Source: CAZAMP01 sp964486455 (GTDB lineage: Bacteria > Eisenbacteria > RBG-16-71-46 > CAZAMP01). Taken from it: a stretch of 38,705 bases of DNA. Positions 14,615-21,738 of the stretch are shown one piece after another. Location of the stretch: the NCBI GenBank assembly GCA_964486455.1, contig CAZAMP010000039.1, forward strand, positions 1 to 38,705. The letters run 5' to 3'. The notes under the pieces are model-generated. The model saw only the letters and a list, made by a program, of their open reading frames with translations. It ran no database searches and was not told the DNA's origin. Position 1 is the first letter of the stretch. Each line of letters opens with the position of its first letter. The translations under genes were made by a program, and so were the position numbers.

Positions 14615-16081
14615 ATGGCAATGAAAGATTTCCAAGTCATTCAGTCGGTCGATCAGCTTCGATCGCTGGCGCGCGAACAGCGACTCCAGATCCTAAAGTC
14701 CCTGATCGAGAGCCCTCTTACCGCAACCATGGTGGCCGAACGGATCGGCAGTCCCGTGAACAAGGTCCACTATCACGTCCAGCAACTGGTCAAGCAATCG
14801 CTGGTCGTCGGGGTCGCGGATCCGCCCGGAGCGAAGAGGGGGGAGCGATATTATCGTGCCGTCGCGCGTCAGTTTCTCGTAGATCCCGCCCTGACCGGCT
14901 CCGATGACTCCGTATCCCGATCGCTTCATGAATCCCTAGAGGTTTCAATGCTTCAATGGCGCCGGCGAAAGGTCCTCGATCTCGATCTCGGCCGGATCAC
15001 CCGCCGAATAGTAGTCGACTGTCTTCATGTGGAGCCGGACCAGAAAGTGCTGGTCATGTTTGCGCCGACCGCAATCGACCTCGCCGAGACCCTTCTCGTT
15101 GAACTGCAGGCGGCCGGCGCCGAGACGCGCACCAGGGTTTGGTCCCGAAACGTAATTCTCCAGACGATCGATCGACACACGCCGGAGTCGTTGGCCGGGC
15201 TCTCCTTTTCCCATCCTGGCCAGGACCGGGACCTCGATGCGATGGTGCTCGTGGTCAGCAGCATTCCCCAGGGCGAGCCACCCACGCCCGAACAGCGAGA
15301 GAAGCTCCCACTACTCATGGATGCGGTGTCGGAATGGCAGCGCTCGTTGCGTGAGCGAAGAGTTCGCACCGTTGAGATCGCCTTGCCTCACAGGGGCGAG
15401 TTCGAAGGGGGATGGACAACCCCGGAGGAAGCGATTGACGTCTACTGGAGATGCCTCGACGCGCCCGCCGATTCTCTGCGGGCGATCGGCGACAAGCTCC
15501 GCCGCGTGATCGGAGACGGTCAGCACTGGACGGTCTCGGATGCGCGGGGCACAGCGTTGGAGCTCGAGATCCAGTCCGGCAGTGTGCATGCGAACGACGG
15601 TGCGATCAGCGCCGACGACATCGCGAACGGCCTACCTGATGCGGTGCTTCCCGCGGGGCAGCTCTTCGGACTCCCCACTGCGGGCTCCGTCTCGGGTTCC
15701 GTGTGGGCTGATTATGCGTATCTCGCGGGAAGGCACTATTACGATGTGCGCCTCGACATATGCCACGACCGCATCGTCGACGCGAAGGCGAGGGAGGGTA
15801 CGGAGTCCCTAGTTGACGGCATCAGGAGAGAGACCGGAGACTCGGATCTCCTCTCGGGAATCGGAATCGGCCTCAATCCGGGCGGGCGAGCGCTCACCGG
15901 CAAGCCATCGCTCGATGCCATCCTCTCGGGTGTCGTCACGATCTGCTTCGGCAACAACGAGCTCGAGGGGGGCTCGGTACGATCCACGCTCACCCTCAAT
16001 CTCCCTTCACGGTCGATGACGGTGACGGCAGGGAATCGACCGCTGGTGACCGGCGGGATTCTGGTCAGTGATGTAAGCTGA
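14615..16081 (+). CDS. ArsR-type winged-helix regulator fused to a metal-site-less M29 aminopeptidase domain
   Basis: 488 residues from ATG 14615 (GGAGAGAG just upstream; ATG 14621 is equally possible). Residues about 10-85 are an ArsR/HTH_20 winged helix: LAREQRLQILKSLIESPLTA, AERIGSPVNKVHYHVQQL, then the wing ending ERYYRAVARQ. Residues about 125-488 follow the M29 aminopeptidase (AmpS/PepS) fold: VLVMFAPTAIDLAETLLVE, WTVSDARGTALELEI, LPAGQLFGLPTAGSVSG, SGIGIGLNP and GVVTICFGNNELEGGS. The metal-ligand positions I know from the family are changed: Glu to Gln349, Glu to Gly415, His to Thr442, His to Thr460, Asp to Asn462. So I infer a DNA-binding protein whose dead peptidase fold senses a peptide or amino acid. 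It is divergent from the secreted propeller gene it may control. Confidence 0.8.
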   Translation: MAMKDFQVIQSVDQLRSLAREQRLQILKSLIESPLTATMVAERIGSPVNKVHYHVQQLVKQSLVVGVADPPGAKRGERYYRAVARQFLVDPALTGSDDSVSRSLHESLEVSMLQWRRRKVLDLDLGRITRRIVVDCLHVEPDQKVLVMFAPTAIDLAETLLVELQAAGAETRTRVWSRNVILQTIDRHTPESLAGLSFSHPGQDRDLDAMVLVVSSIPQGEPPTPEQREKLPLLMDAVSEWQRSLRERRVRTVEIALPHRGEFEGGWTTPEEAIDVYWRCLDAPADSLRAIGDKLRRVIGDGQHWTVSDARGTALELEIQSGSVHANDGAISADDIANGLPDAVLPAGQLFGLPTAGSVSGSVWADYAYLAGRHYYDVRLDICHDRIVDAKAREGTESLVDGIRRETGDSDLLSGIGIGLNPGGRALTGKPSLDAILSGVVTICFGNNELEGGSVRSTLTLNLPSRSMTVTAGNRPLVTGGILVSDVS

Positions 16082-16226
16082 CCGCACCGACCTCGACGAC
16101 GAGATTCTCCTCTGCCTCACGTGTTCCGTGTCGCGCTCCGACAGAATGTGGCGGAGGCGGCGGTAATCGCGTCTGATCCGCCCCAAACCCCGTGCGGTTG
16201 ATGGTCTGCGGCAATCCTCCCTCTGA

Positions 16227-16260
16227 CCCTCCTCCGAGTCGGCCTGGGATCGGAGGAGGG
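16227..16260. terminator. Bidirectional terminator-like hairpin between convergent genes
   Basis: CCCTCCTCCGA (16227-16237) and TCGGAGGAGGG (16250-16260) are perfect complements: eleven base pairs around a twelve-base loop. It stands between the ends of the regulator gene (plus) and the FG-GAP gene (minus), 20 bases from the latter. No T run follows on either side, so it may act as a stem-only terminator or protect the 3' ends. Confidence 0.6.
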
Positions 16261-16280
16261 CAAGGGAACTCAAATGACCC

Positions 16281-17822
16281 TTATCGACTGAGCACCAGCC
16301 TCCCGTAGCTCACCTCCCCGCCGAACTCAAACCGAGCGAAGTACACTCCCGCGGAGAGTTCTCGTCCGTGCGCGTCGCGCCCGTCCCAGTCGATGTTGTG
16401 TGTGCCGGTGGAGAGATGCTCGTTCACCAGCGAGCGCACATAGCGCCCACTCACCGAGATGATGTCCAGTGCGACGCGACCGGGAGCATCAAGGACATAG
16501 GAGAGAGTGGTGGACGAGCCGAACGGATTGGGACTGGCCGGCAGGAGGATCCGGCCCACAATGGACGTACTGGACTCGACGCCCGTCGGGACGTCTGCGC
16601 CGAAGACACACACGTAGCCGGTTTCGGTCCCGCTGCCTCCAAAACCAATCGCCCCGCCGGCAACAAGGCCGTTCTCGACGGCGACAGACGTTCCGAAGCG
16701 ATCGAACTGCGCTCCGTCGATTACGAGGAGCTTGTTGACCAGCGTGGCGTCGGACGCGTCGTAGAGATACGCGGAACCGGATTGCCAACCGCTGTCTCCG
16801 TCGTTGTGGGCTCCGATCGCGACGATGCCGTTGTCGATGGCGATGGAAATGCCGAAGTTGTCTCGGTCGTGGCCGTCGTCAGGGAAGATGAAGGCAAGTT
16901 GCGATCCGGTGGCGGCGTCGAAGAGATAGGCGGCGCCCGAATGGTCGTAGAAGATGCTCCTCCCCCAAGCGCCCACGGCGACGATGCCGTTGTCGATGTC
17001 GACGGCATCGCCGAAATGGCCACCCCGATCTCCGTTGTAATTCTCGATGTCCGCCTGGAGCACGTTGATCTGATTCCCCGTAGACACATCGAACAGATAT
17101 GCTTTAGCGAAGGTGAAGCCTTCACCAAGGACAAAGAACGTGCGCGCTCCGATGACAACGATGCCATCGTCCATGGCGATCGATACGCCGAAGGTCTGAT
17201 AGTCGTTGCCCGTGTCCGGCAACAGCTTGTCCAGCTGATCCCCCGTTGACGCATCGAACAGATACGCCGCGCCGGAGCCGTCGCCAAGGTCGTCATCTCG
17301 CCAAGCTCCGACGGCGACGATGCCGTTGTCGATGGCGATGGAGTTGCCGAACTCATCCCCGGCCGCGCCGTCTTCAGGCAGGAGCTTGGCGATCTGCGCG
17401 CCGGTCGAGGCATTGAACAAATAAGCCGCTCCGGCGTCCGAGCCGTTGTCGTCCGCGAGTCTTGCCCCCACCGCGACGATGCCGTCGGCCATGGCGATGG
17501 AATGACCGAACTGGTCCCCCGCCGCGCCGTCGTCGGGCGTCAGCTTGAGCAGCTCGGCCCCCGTGGAGGCGTTGAACAGATGCGCCGCACCGGAATCGAT
17601 GCCGTCATCGTCGTCGAAGGGCGCCCCCACGGCGAGAATCCCGCCGCTGACAGCAACGGACTGACCAAACCGATCACCCGCCGCACCATCGCCTGCAAGC
17701 AACTTGAGGTCCTCATATATCACCTCAGCCCAGGCTGGAGGAGCATCGGCGATGAATCCGACCGCCATAGCGGCAAGAAGAAGATGGATGGCGCTCCAGC
17801 TACTGATCGTCCGGCAATGCAT
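16281..17822 (-). CDS. Secreted seven-bladed FG-GAP beta-propeller protein with sorting domain
   Basis: 513 residues from ATG 17822, chosen because AAGGAG stands seven bases upstream; open frame continues further up but is duplicated intergenic DNA. Signal peptide residues 1-32, cut after AWA. Seven repeats of about 45-55 residues follow, each with 'DGAAGDxFGxSIAxxxGIVA' then 'VGA' and 'GAAYLFxASTG': the FG-GAP integrin-alpha-type blade, so one closed propeller. Acidic loops (DDDDGID, DDNGSD) may bind calcium. Residues about 425-513 are the sorting domain: PASPNPFGSSTTL, DIISVSGRYV, WDGRDAHGREL, GVYFARFE, ending LVLSR. Its upstream control region is a duplicate of that of the propeller gene at 14.2 kb. 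Confidence 0.85.
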   Translation of the reverse strand: MHCRTISSWSAIHLLLAAMAVGFIADAPPAWAEVIYEDLKLLAGDGAAGDRFGQSVAVSGGILAVGAPFDDDDGIDSGAAHLFNASTGAELLKLTPDDGAAGDQFGHSIAMADGIVAVGARLADDNGSDAGAAYLFNASTGAQIAKLLPEDGAAGDEFGNSIAIDNGIVAVGAWRDDDLGDGSGAAYLFDASTGDQLDKLLPDTGNDYQTFGVSIAMDDGIVVIGARTFFVLGEGFTFAKAYLFDVSTGNQINVLQADIENYNGDRGGHFGDAVDIDNGIVAVGAWGRSIFYDHSGAAYLFDAATGSQLAFIFPDDGHDRDNFGISIAIDNGIVAIGAHNDGDSGWQSGSAYLYDASDATLVNKLLVIDGAQFDRFGTSVAVENGLVAGGAIGFGGSGTETGYVCVFGADVPTGVESSTSIVGRILLPASPNPFGSSTTLSYVLDAPGRVALDIISVSGRYVRSLVNEHLSTGTHNIDWDGRDAHGRELSAGVYFARFEFGGEVSYGRLVLSR

Positions 17823-17845
17823 GGATGGACTCCTTTCTTCCATGG

Positions 17846-17944
17846 TCACTTCCACGAGTACTCCGCCAGCGGGGCGGTGAACGATGGGCTCACCACCGCG
17901 AGGATGATTGGCAGGATGCTGATCGGCACAACTCGTCTGGACAT
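17846..17944 (-). pseudogene. 32-codon signal-peptide relic of the duplicated propeller gene
   Basis: ATG 17944 opens MSRRVVPISILPIILAVVSP, and the frame closes with EYSWK and TGA at 17846-17848. It matches the first 32 residues of the 776-residue propeller protein (signal peptide plus AEYSWK), with 86 of 96 bases identical; the stop falls exactly at the duplication edge. The ribosome site is weakened from AAGGAGG to AAGGAAG but kept. The FG-GAP gene starts 23 bases after this stop, so the relic could now act as a short leader ORF on that transcript. Confidence 0.7.
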
Positions 17945-18052
17945 CGGTGGCTTCCTTGGGACGGCATGGAACCAGAGATTCCCAGGCGTGGTGGCGATCA
18001 ATGGGGCACCCGCCGAAAGGCTTCAAACGATTAGTCGGTATGTTTAGCTGGT

Positions 18053-18081
18053 ATGATACATAAATGATCAAGAAAAATCAA
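18053..18081 (-). promoter_or_regulatory. Leftward sigma-70 promoter candidate for the FG-GAP gene
   Basis: On the minus strand TTGATT (plus 18076-18081), a 17-base spacer, and TATCAT (plus 18053-18058). This is nearer to TTGACA-17-TATAAT than the aligned TCGAGT-17-TATCTT of the intact copy. It would drive the 32-codon relic and then the FG-GAP gene. Confidence 0.5.
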
Positions 18082-18210
18082 TCGATTCTCAGGCGGTAAC
18101 TATCGGGGCGGGGGATCGCCCCCAAGGAGGGTCTTGTGGGTTAGGGGTGGTTTGGCATCGGCATACCTATTTAATAACAACTAGTTATGTACTATGATGT
18201 CCTTAGGGCA

Positions 18211-18266
18211 GGCGTGTTGACCTGTGCGGGTCTATTGCTGGGTGAAGAACGCCCCGCCGGACGGGG
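18211..18266 (+). ncRNA. Second copy of the paired leader (putative)
   Basis: GGCGT (18211-18215) pairs with ACGCC (18249-18253), and CCCCG (18252-18256) pairs with CGGGG (18262-18266). Both stems correspond to those at 14461-14515, with two compensating pair changes in the first stem and one mismatch-to-pair change in the second. It precedes the truncated regulator relic. Whether it is still transcribed is unknown. Confidence 0.35.
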
Positions 18267-18293
18267 GTCTCGAGAACTCCTGATCATGTGCAC

Positions 18294-18806
18294 TCAAGAT
18301 CCGACCCCGGACGTTTCCGAGCCTGGGGGGAGGTGGGCGCTCACGGTCCCGGATGCCGAGAGAGACGAGCAGTGAAGAACCTCCAGATCATCGGTCGAAC
18401 AATCAGCTTCAATTGGCGGTGCGAGAATGGCGACTCCTGGGATGGGTGTCTCGAAGTTGGCGAGAGCCGTCCAGGCATCCGGATCTCGATCGTAGATCCC
18501 GACGCCGCTCTCTTCCCAGAACGGCCACCGGGCGCCCACCCAGAGGCGTCCATCCGGATCGTAGTCGACGAGACGGATCTCTTCGCCCGGAGTGCCGGTG
18601 TTGCCAGGGCGGAGAGGCGTCCACTCCGGATCTTGAGCGTGCACGTCGACAATCCCGAACAAGGTCAAGGCAAGAGCTGCCGCCAGCGCGATGCAAGGCG
18701 TCGACGCCCGGCCGCCGGAGGCCAAAGTCGGGCTCACCAGCCGGCTGGACGGGTGCTTCATCCCATCGGGTCTCTCATGGGGCATTCCGCATTCCCCGGA
18801 GTTCAT
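18294..18806 (-). pseudogene. Truncated paralog of the Reg_prop propeller gene
   Basis: The frame starts at ATG 18806, overlapping the PQQ-propeller stop by ATGA. A long signal peptide ends LTLFGIVDVHAQ, followed by WTPLRPGNTGTPGEEIRLVD, then DPDGRLWVGARWPFWEESG and VGIYDRDPDAWTALANFETP. This matches the beginning of the 776-residue propeller protein (KYHRPGNTG..., then ENRWENFSN). Similarity stops at about 18437; from there the frame reads antisense through the duplicated regulator start and control region and ends by chance at 18294. So about 120 N-terminal residues remain, with no propeller body and no sorting domain. A stable small secreted product is possible but unlikely. Confidence 0.7.
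18372..18437 (+). pseudogene. Relic of the regulator gene start
   Basis: GTG at 18372 begins MKNLQII, matching MKDFQVI of the regulator at 14621. After that the alignment needs a small insertion (CGGTCGAACAATCAGCTTC against CGGTCGATCAGCTTC), which shifts the frame, and it ends near CGACTCC, where the antisense propeller paralog begins. About 20 codons of the winged helix remain, so no functional protein is made. Confidence 0.7.
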
Positions 18807-20227
18807 CTCGCCACCACCAGTTTGCGGGATCGGGCGTCACCGCCCGCCACGAGTCGCGCGAAGTAAACGCCCGCCGGAACCGTTCGCCCCGTCGTGTCCT
18901 TTCCGTTCCAGGTCATGGCGTGCCGCCCTGCGGGTAGCTTCCCCTCGAAGGGCGTGTACACGAGCCGGCCGGCGACGTCGTAGATCCCGAGCCGGATGTG
19001 ATGGGTCGCGGGTAGCTCGAACCGTATCGTCGCCGATGAGTTCACCGGATTGGGCGTCGCCGTGGTGATCTCAGGCGCTGCCCCGGGCGCCGGGCCCTCG
19101 GGAACTCCAACGGTCTCGGGAGCGACATCGATCGCATACAGGTAGCAGGTCTGAGCGTAGCCTTGGAAGAGCGTGGTAGACCCAACGTAGGCCGTCCGCC
19201 CGTCAGGCGAGTAGACGGCCTGAGTGCCCATCGCCGACACACGACCATCATCCACGGGCAGGTCGTTGCTCCAGAGAAACTCCCCGTCGGTGCTCGCGGC
19301 CCGAATGGTGCCGGGAGGCTGATAGGCATTCCCGGGCCCACGGCAGAGGAGGAGATCGTCGGCCGGAGTGGGGCTGATGTTCCCATTCCAACCGCCGGGC
19401 GTGTTGAGATTCCAGATCGTCGAGCCGTCCCAGGGATCCAGACGATTCAGTCCGGCCCACACCGAGTAGACGTCGCCGTTGTTCGCCGCCGCCTCGATGA
19501 TGTTTGCCGTGGCGAAGAGCACGTTCCCGTCCGGGTCATAGCCCGTGCCCCCAAAGTAGATGTTGCCGACTTTGTTGACGACGACCTTGCCCGCCGCGCC
19601 GCCTCCGATCATATCGATTTCACCCGCCTCGGTGTCCACGCGGGCCAGGTGGCTCCCCGAGACATAGACCATCTGATAACCCCCACCCCCCGACTTGGGT
19701 CCGAAGGCGAGCTGGCTCCAGGCGACCGTCGGGCGGAACCAGACGGGGGTCTCCCAGCGCAGCTCTCCGTCCGGCGTGAGAGAGAAGGGTCCGCGTTGGG
19801 GGTCACCGCTGCCGTCGCTCCCGACGTGGTAGATATTCCCTTCGGGCCCGACGGCCGGGCCGTACGCGACGATGGGTCGAGGGTGCGGAATCGGGTAGGT
19901 CCACTTGTCGGAACCATCCGGGTAGAGCGCGACGACGTGCCTCTCGTCTCCGGCGTATACCGTGCCGTCTTGACTCACATCCACCCCCTGATTGCCGACG
20001 TCCTCGACCGTCCAACGAACCCAACCGTCGGGGTCAACCGCGTGAAGGTCTCCGGAGAGATCGAGCACGTAGATGGTCTCCCCATCCGGACTGAGGACCG
20101 GCCGCACGGGCACGTATTGCCCGGGGAGCGGGACGCGCCATAGGATTCTTGAAGCGAGCGTGGAGCCATCGGCGTAGAACAGTGCCGCGGCAACGATGAG
20201 CGTATGGACGATAGCCTTGCAACTCAT
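18803..20227 (-). CDS. Secreted PQQ-like beta-propeller protein with sorting domain
   Basis: 474 residues from ATG 20227 with GGGGA upstream; an in-frame earlier ATG adds ten residues without a better site. Signal peptide about residues 1-25 (IVHTLIVAAALFYADGSTLA). The blades are of the 'VLSPDGETIYVLDLSGDLHA' and 'VDPDG...W' type, then VSQDGTVYAGDERHVVALYP, GNIYHVGSDGSG and VYSPDGRTAYVGSTT: the PQQ-enzyme/WD-like pattern without quinoprotein active-site residues, so a structural propeller. The sorting domain covers residues about 385-474: TPNPVNSSATI, LGIYDVAGRLVYT, WNGKDTTGRTV, GVYFARLVAGG, ending VVAR. It overlaps the truncated paralog downstream by four bases and follows the VCBS gene by 39 bases. 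Confidence 0.85.
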   Translation of the reverse strand: MSCKAIVHTLIVAAALFYADGSTLASRILWRVPLPGQYVPVRPVLSPDGETIYVLDLSGDLHAVDPDGWVRWTVEDVGNQGVDVSQDGTVYAGDERHVVALYPDGSDKWTYPIPHPRPIVAYGPAVGPEGNIYHVGSDGSGDPQRGPFSLTPDGELRWETPVWFRPTVAWSQLAFGPKSGGGGYQMVYVSGSHLARVDTEAGEIDMIGGGAAGKVVVNKVGNIYFGGTGYDPDGNVLFATANIIEAAANNGDVYSVWAGLNRLDPWDGSTIWNLNTPGGWNGNISPTPADDLLLCRGPGNAYQPPGTIRAASTDGEFLWSNDLPVDDGRVSAMGTQAVYSPDGRTAYVGSTTLFQGYAQTCYLYAIDVAPETVGVPEGPAPGAAPEITTATPNPVNSSATIRFELPATHHIRLGIYDVAGRLVYTPFEGKLPAGRHAMTWNGKDTTGRTVPAGVYFARLVAGGDARSRKLVVAR

Positions 20228-20266
20228 TGAAGTTCCCCGTGATCCCCCGACCGACAAGCGATGGTC

Positions 20267-21670
20267 TTAGCGGGTCACGACGACCCGTGCCGAGTGGGTG
20301 GCGGAACCGGCACCTTGCACGCGCAGAAAGTAGACACCCTCTGCGAGGCTCACTCGCCCGAACACCCGCTCCCAGGAAAGCGATCGCGACGCCGCGGCGG
20401 CATCGTCCATTTCACGCAATCCAACGAGCTGCCCGCGGGCGTTGAAGAGCCTCAGGGTAAGGTGACCCGATGTCGCAACGGGCAGCTCGATCATTCCCCC
20501 GCTCTCGAGAGGGTTCGGGAAAGCGCGCACGCCGGGCGTCGGCGCCGTCGAAAACGCATCCGCGACGTCCACGGGGACCGCGCAGCTGAAGAAGATCGAT
20601 AGAAAAGACGACCCGCCGTTGCCTACCGCGACATCGACGCCACCGACACCGTCTAGGTTCCCGCAGATGATGTCCTCGGGGAAGCTGCCCGTGGTGAACT
20701 GGACCTGGGGCTCGAATGCGGTACCGCCGAGGTTCCGGAGCACGGAGATGGTCGAGGATCCGGTGTTGGAAACGATTAGGTCGTCGAGGTCGTCTCCATC
20801 GACATCGCAGCACGCAACGCCATCGGGTCGCGTACCTACTGCGAACGACATCGGTGCGCCGAGCGTTCCGTCTCCGGCGTTCAGCAGAACCGTCACCGTG
20901 TTTGTATTCTCCGCGGCGATCGCGAGATCGATGTCGAGATCCTGATCGAGATCGCAGCAGGCGACGCCGTGCGGATCCTGCCCGGCGGGATAGGCAACTT
21001 GGCCCGCAAAGTCGCCGGCCCCTTGGTTTATCAGCACCGATACGGAGCCGCCGTCGCTGTTGCTCACGATGAGATCGAGATCTTCGTCGAAGTCGAGATC
21101 GCAGGCCTCCACCGATCTCGGGTCCAGACCGACCGGGTGAGTCGTCGGACCGGAGAAGGTGCCGTCGCCCGTGTTGGTCATGATGCCCACGCGGTTGAGG
21201 CCGCGCAGCACGATGGCCAGGTCGAGATCGTCGTCTTCGTCCAGGTCGGCCGCGATGATGTCGCGCGGCGTAGACCCAATCCCGTACGATACTTGCGGAA
21301 GGAACGATCCGTCCCCGGCGTTGATGAGTATGGACACGTCGAACGTGTCCTCATTGGTGACCGCGAGGTCCGGCGCCTCATCGCCGTCGAAGTCGCCGCA
21401 GGCGACGCCTTCGGGATCGATGCCCACGGGATAGCTCACGGGTGCGGCGAATGTGCCGTTTCCGTTGTTGAGAATGATGAGCGCGGTGTTGCCCGGCGGA
21501 TTGACCGAGACGAGATCCAAGTCGGTGTCGTCGTCCACGTCGCACGCGTCGACATTCGTCGCGCCGCTTCCTGCGGGCACCTGGATCTGCGTCTCGAGGC
21601 AGATTTGTGCGGCCGATGTCGAGGTGGATGCGACCAAGAGTGTCAGTGCTAGGGAAAAGGCAGTTCTCAT
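20267..21670 (-). CDS. Secreted seven-bladed FG-GAP/VCBS-type propeller protein with sorting domain
   Basis: 467 residues from ATG 21670, GGAGG six bases upstream; an upstream-extended frame to 21742 has no site. Signal peptide residues 1-21 (FSLALTLLVASTSTSAA). Seven repeats of about 48 residues follow, each 'G.DPxGVACxDxDxDxDxDL' then 'AVxN...VSVLxNxGDGxF'. The DxDxDG-like acid loops are calcium-binding in VCBS/FG-GAP proteins. Residues about 385-467 form the sorting domain: RAFPNPLESGG, LRLFNARGQLV, GVYFLRVQGAG, ending VVVTR; its WDG strand is degenerate (LSWERVFGR). Probably one transcript with the YCF48-like gene before it, whose stop lies 68 bases upstream, and the PQQ gene after it. 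Confidence 0.85.
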   Translation of the reverse strand: MRTAFSLALTLLVASTSTSAAQICLETQIQVPAGSGATNVDACDVDDDTDLDLVSVNPPGNTALIILNNGNGTFAAPVSYPVGIDPEGVACGDFDGDEAPDLAVTNEDTFDVSILINAGDGSFLPQVSYGIGSTPRDIIAADLDEDDDLDLAIVLRGLNRVGIMTNTGDGTFSGPTTHPVGLDPRSVEACDLDFDEDLDLIVSNSDGGSVSVLINQGAGDFAGQVAYPAGQDPHGVACCDLDQDLDIDLAIAAENTNTVTVLLNAGDGTLGAPMSFAVGTRPDGVACCDVDGDDLDDLIVSNTGSSTISVLRNLGGTAFEPQVQFTTGSFPEDIICGNLDGVGGVDVAVGNGGSSFLSIFFSCAVPVDVADAFSTAPTPGVRAFPNPLESGGMIELPVATSGHLTLRLFNARGQLVGLREMDDAAAASRSLSWERVFGRVSLAEGVYFLRVQGAGSATHSARVVVTR

Positions 21671-21738
21671 TGCACACCTCCGCTCTGCCGGGAGGCCCGA
21701 GCGCATCGCCCGCACTCGGGCCTCGACCGACGTGGGGC

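Larger units (their letters stand above)
14101..14687. repeat. Segmental duplication, intact copy
   Basis: This stretch contains the first 32 codons of the propeller gene (minus), the divergent control region, and about the first 24 codons of the regulator gene (plus). It aligns end to end with 17848-18437. In the 96 bases that encode the propeller N-terminus I count 86 identities by hand. Identity in the intergenic part is lower but order and landmarks are kept: ATTAG-CGGTAT, GATCAAGAAAA, ATCGATTCT, CTTGTGGGTT, TGACC, GGTGAA, CGGTCCCGGATGC. Confidence 0.85.
17848..18437. repeat. Segmental duplication, degenerate copy
   Basis: Aligns with 14101-14687. It starts at CTTCCACGAGTACTCCGCC (both copies) and ends at CGACTCC inside the regulator reading frame. 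Left of it is the start of the FG-GAP gene; right of it is the cut end of a propeller paralog gene. Decay is uneven: the signal-peptide part is about 90 percent identical, the intergenic part less. Confidence 0.85.

Noticed and set aside
16281..17822. Tandem nucleotide repeats or CRISPR-like array in the FG-GAP gene
   Set aside because: The repeated pattern is in the protein blades (about 45-55 residues) and codons differ; there are no identical short repeats with unique spacers.
17823..18071. N-terminal extension of the FG-GAP protein up to 18071
   Set aside because: The extension reads through duplicated non-coding DNA, lacks a signal sequence at its start, and the best ribosome site and signal peptide belong to ATG 17822.
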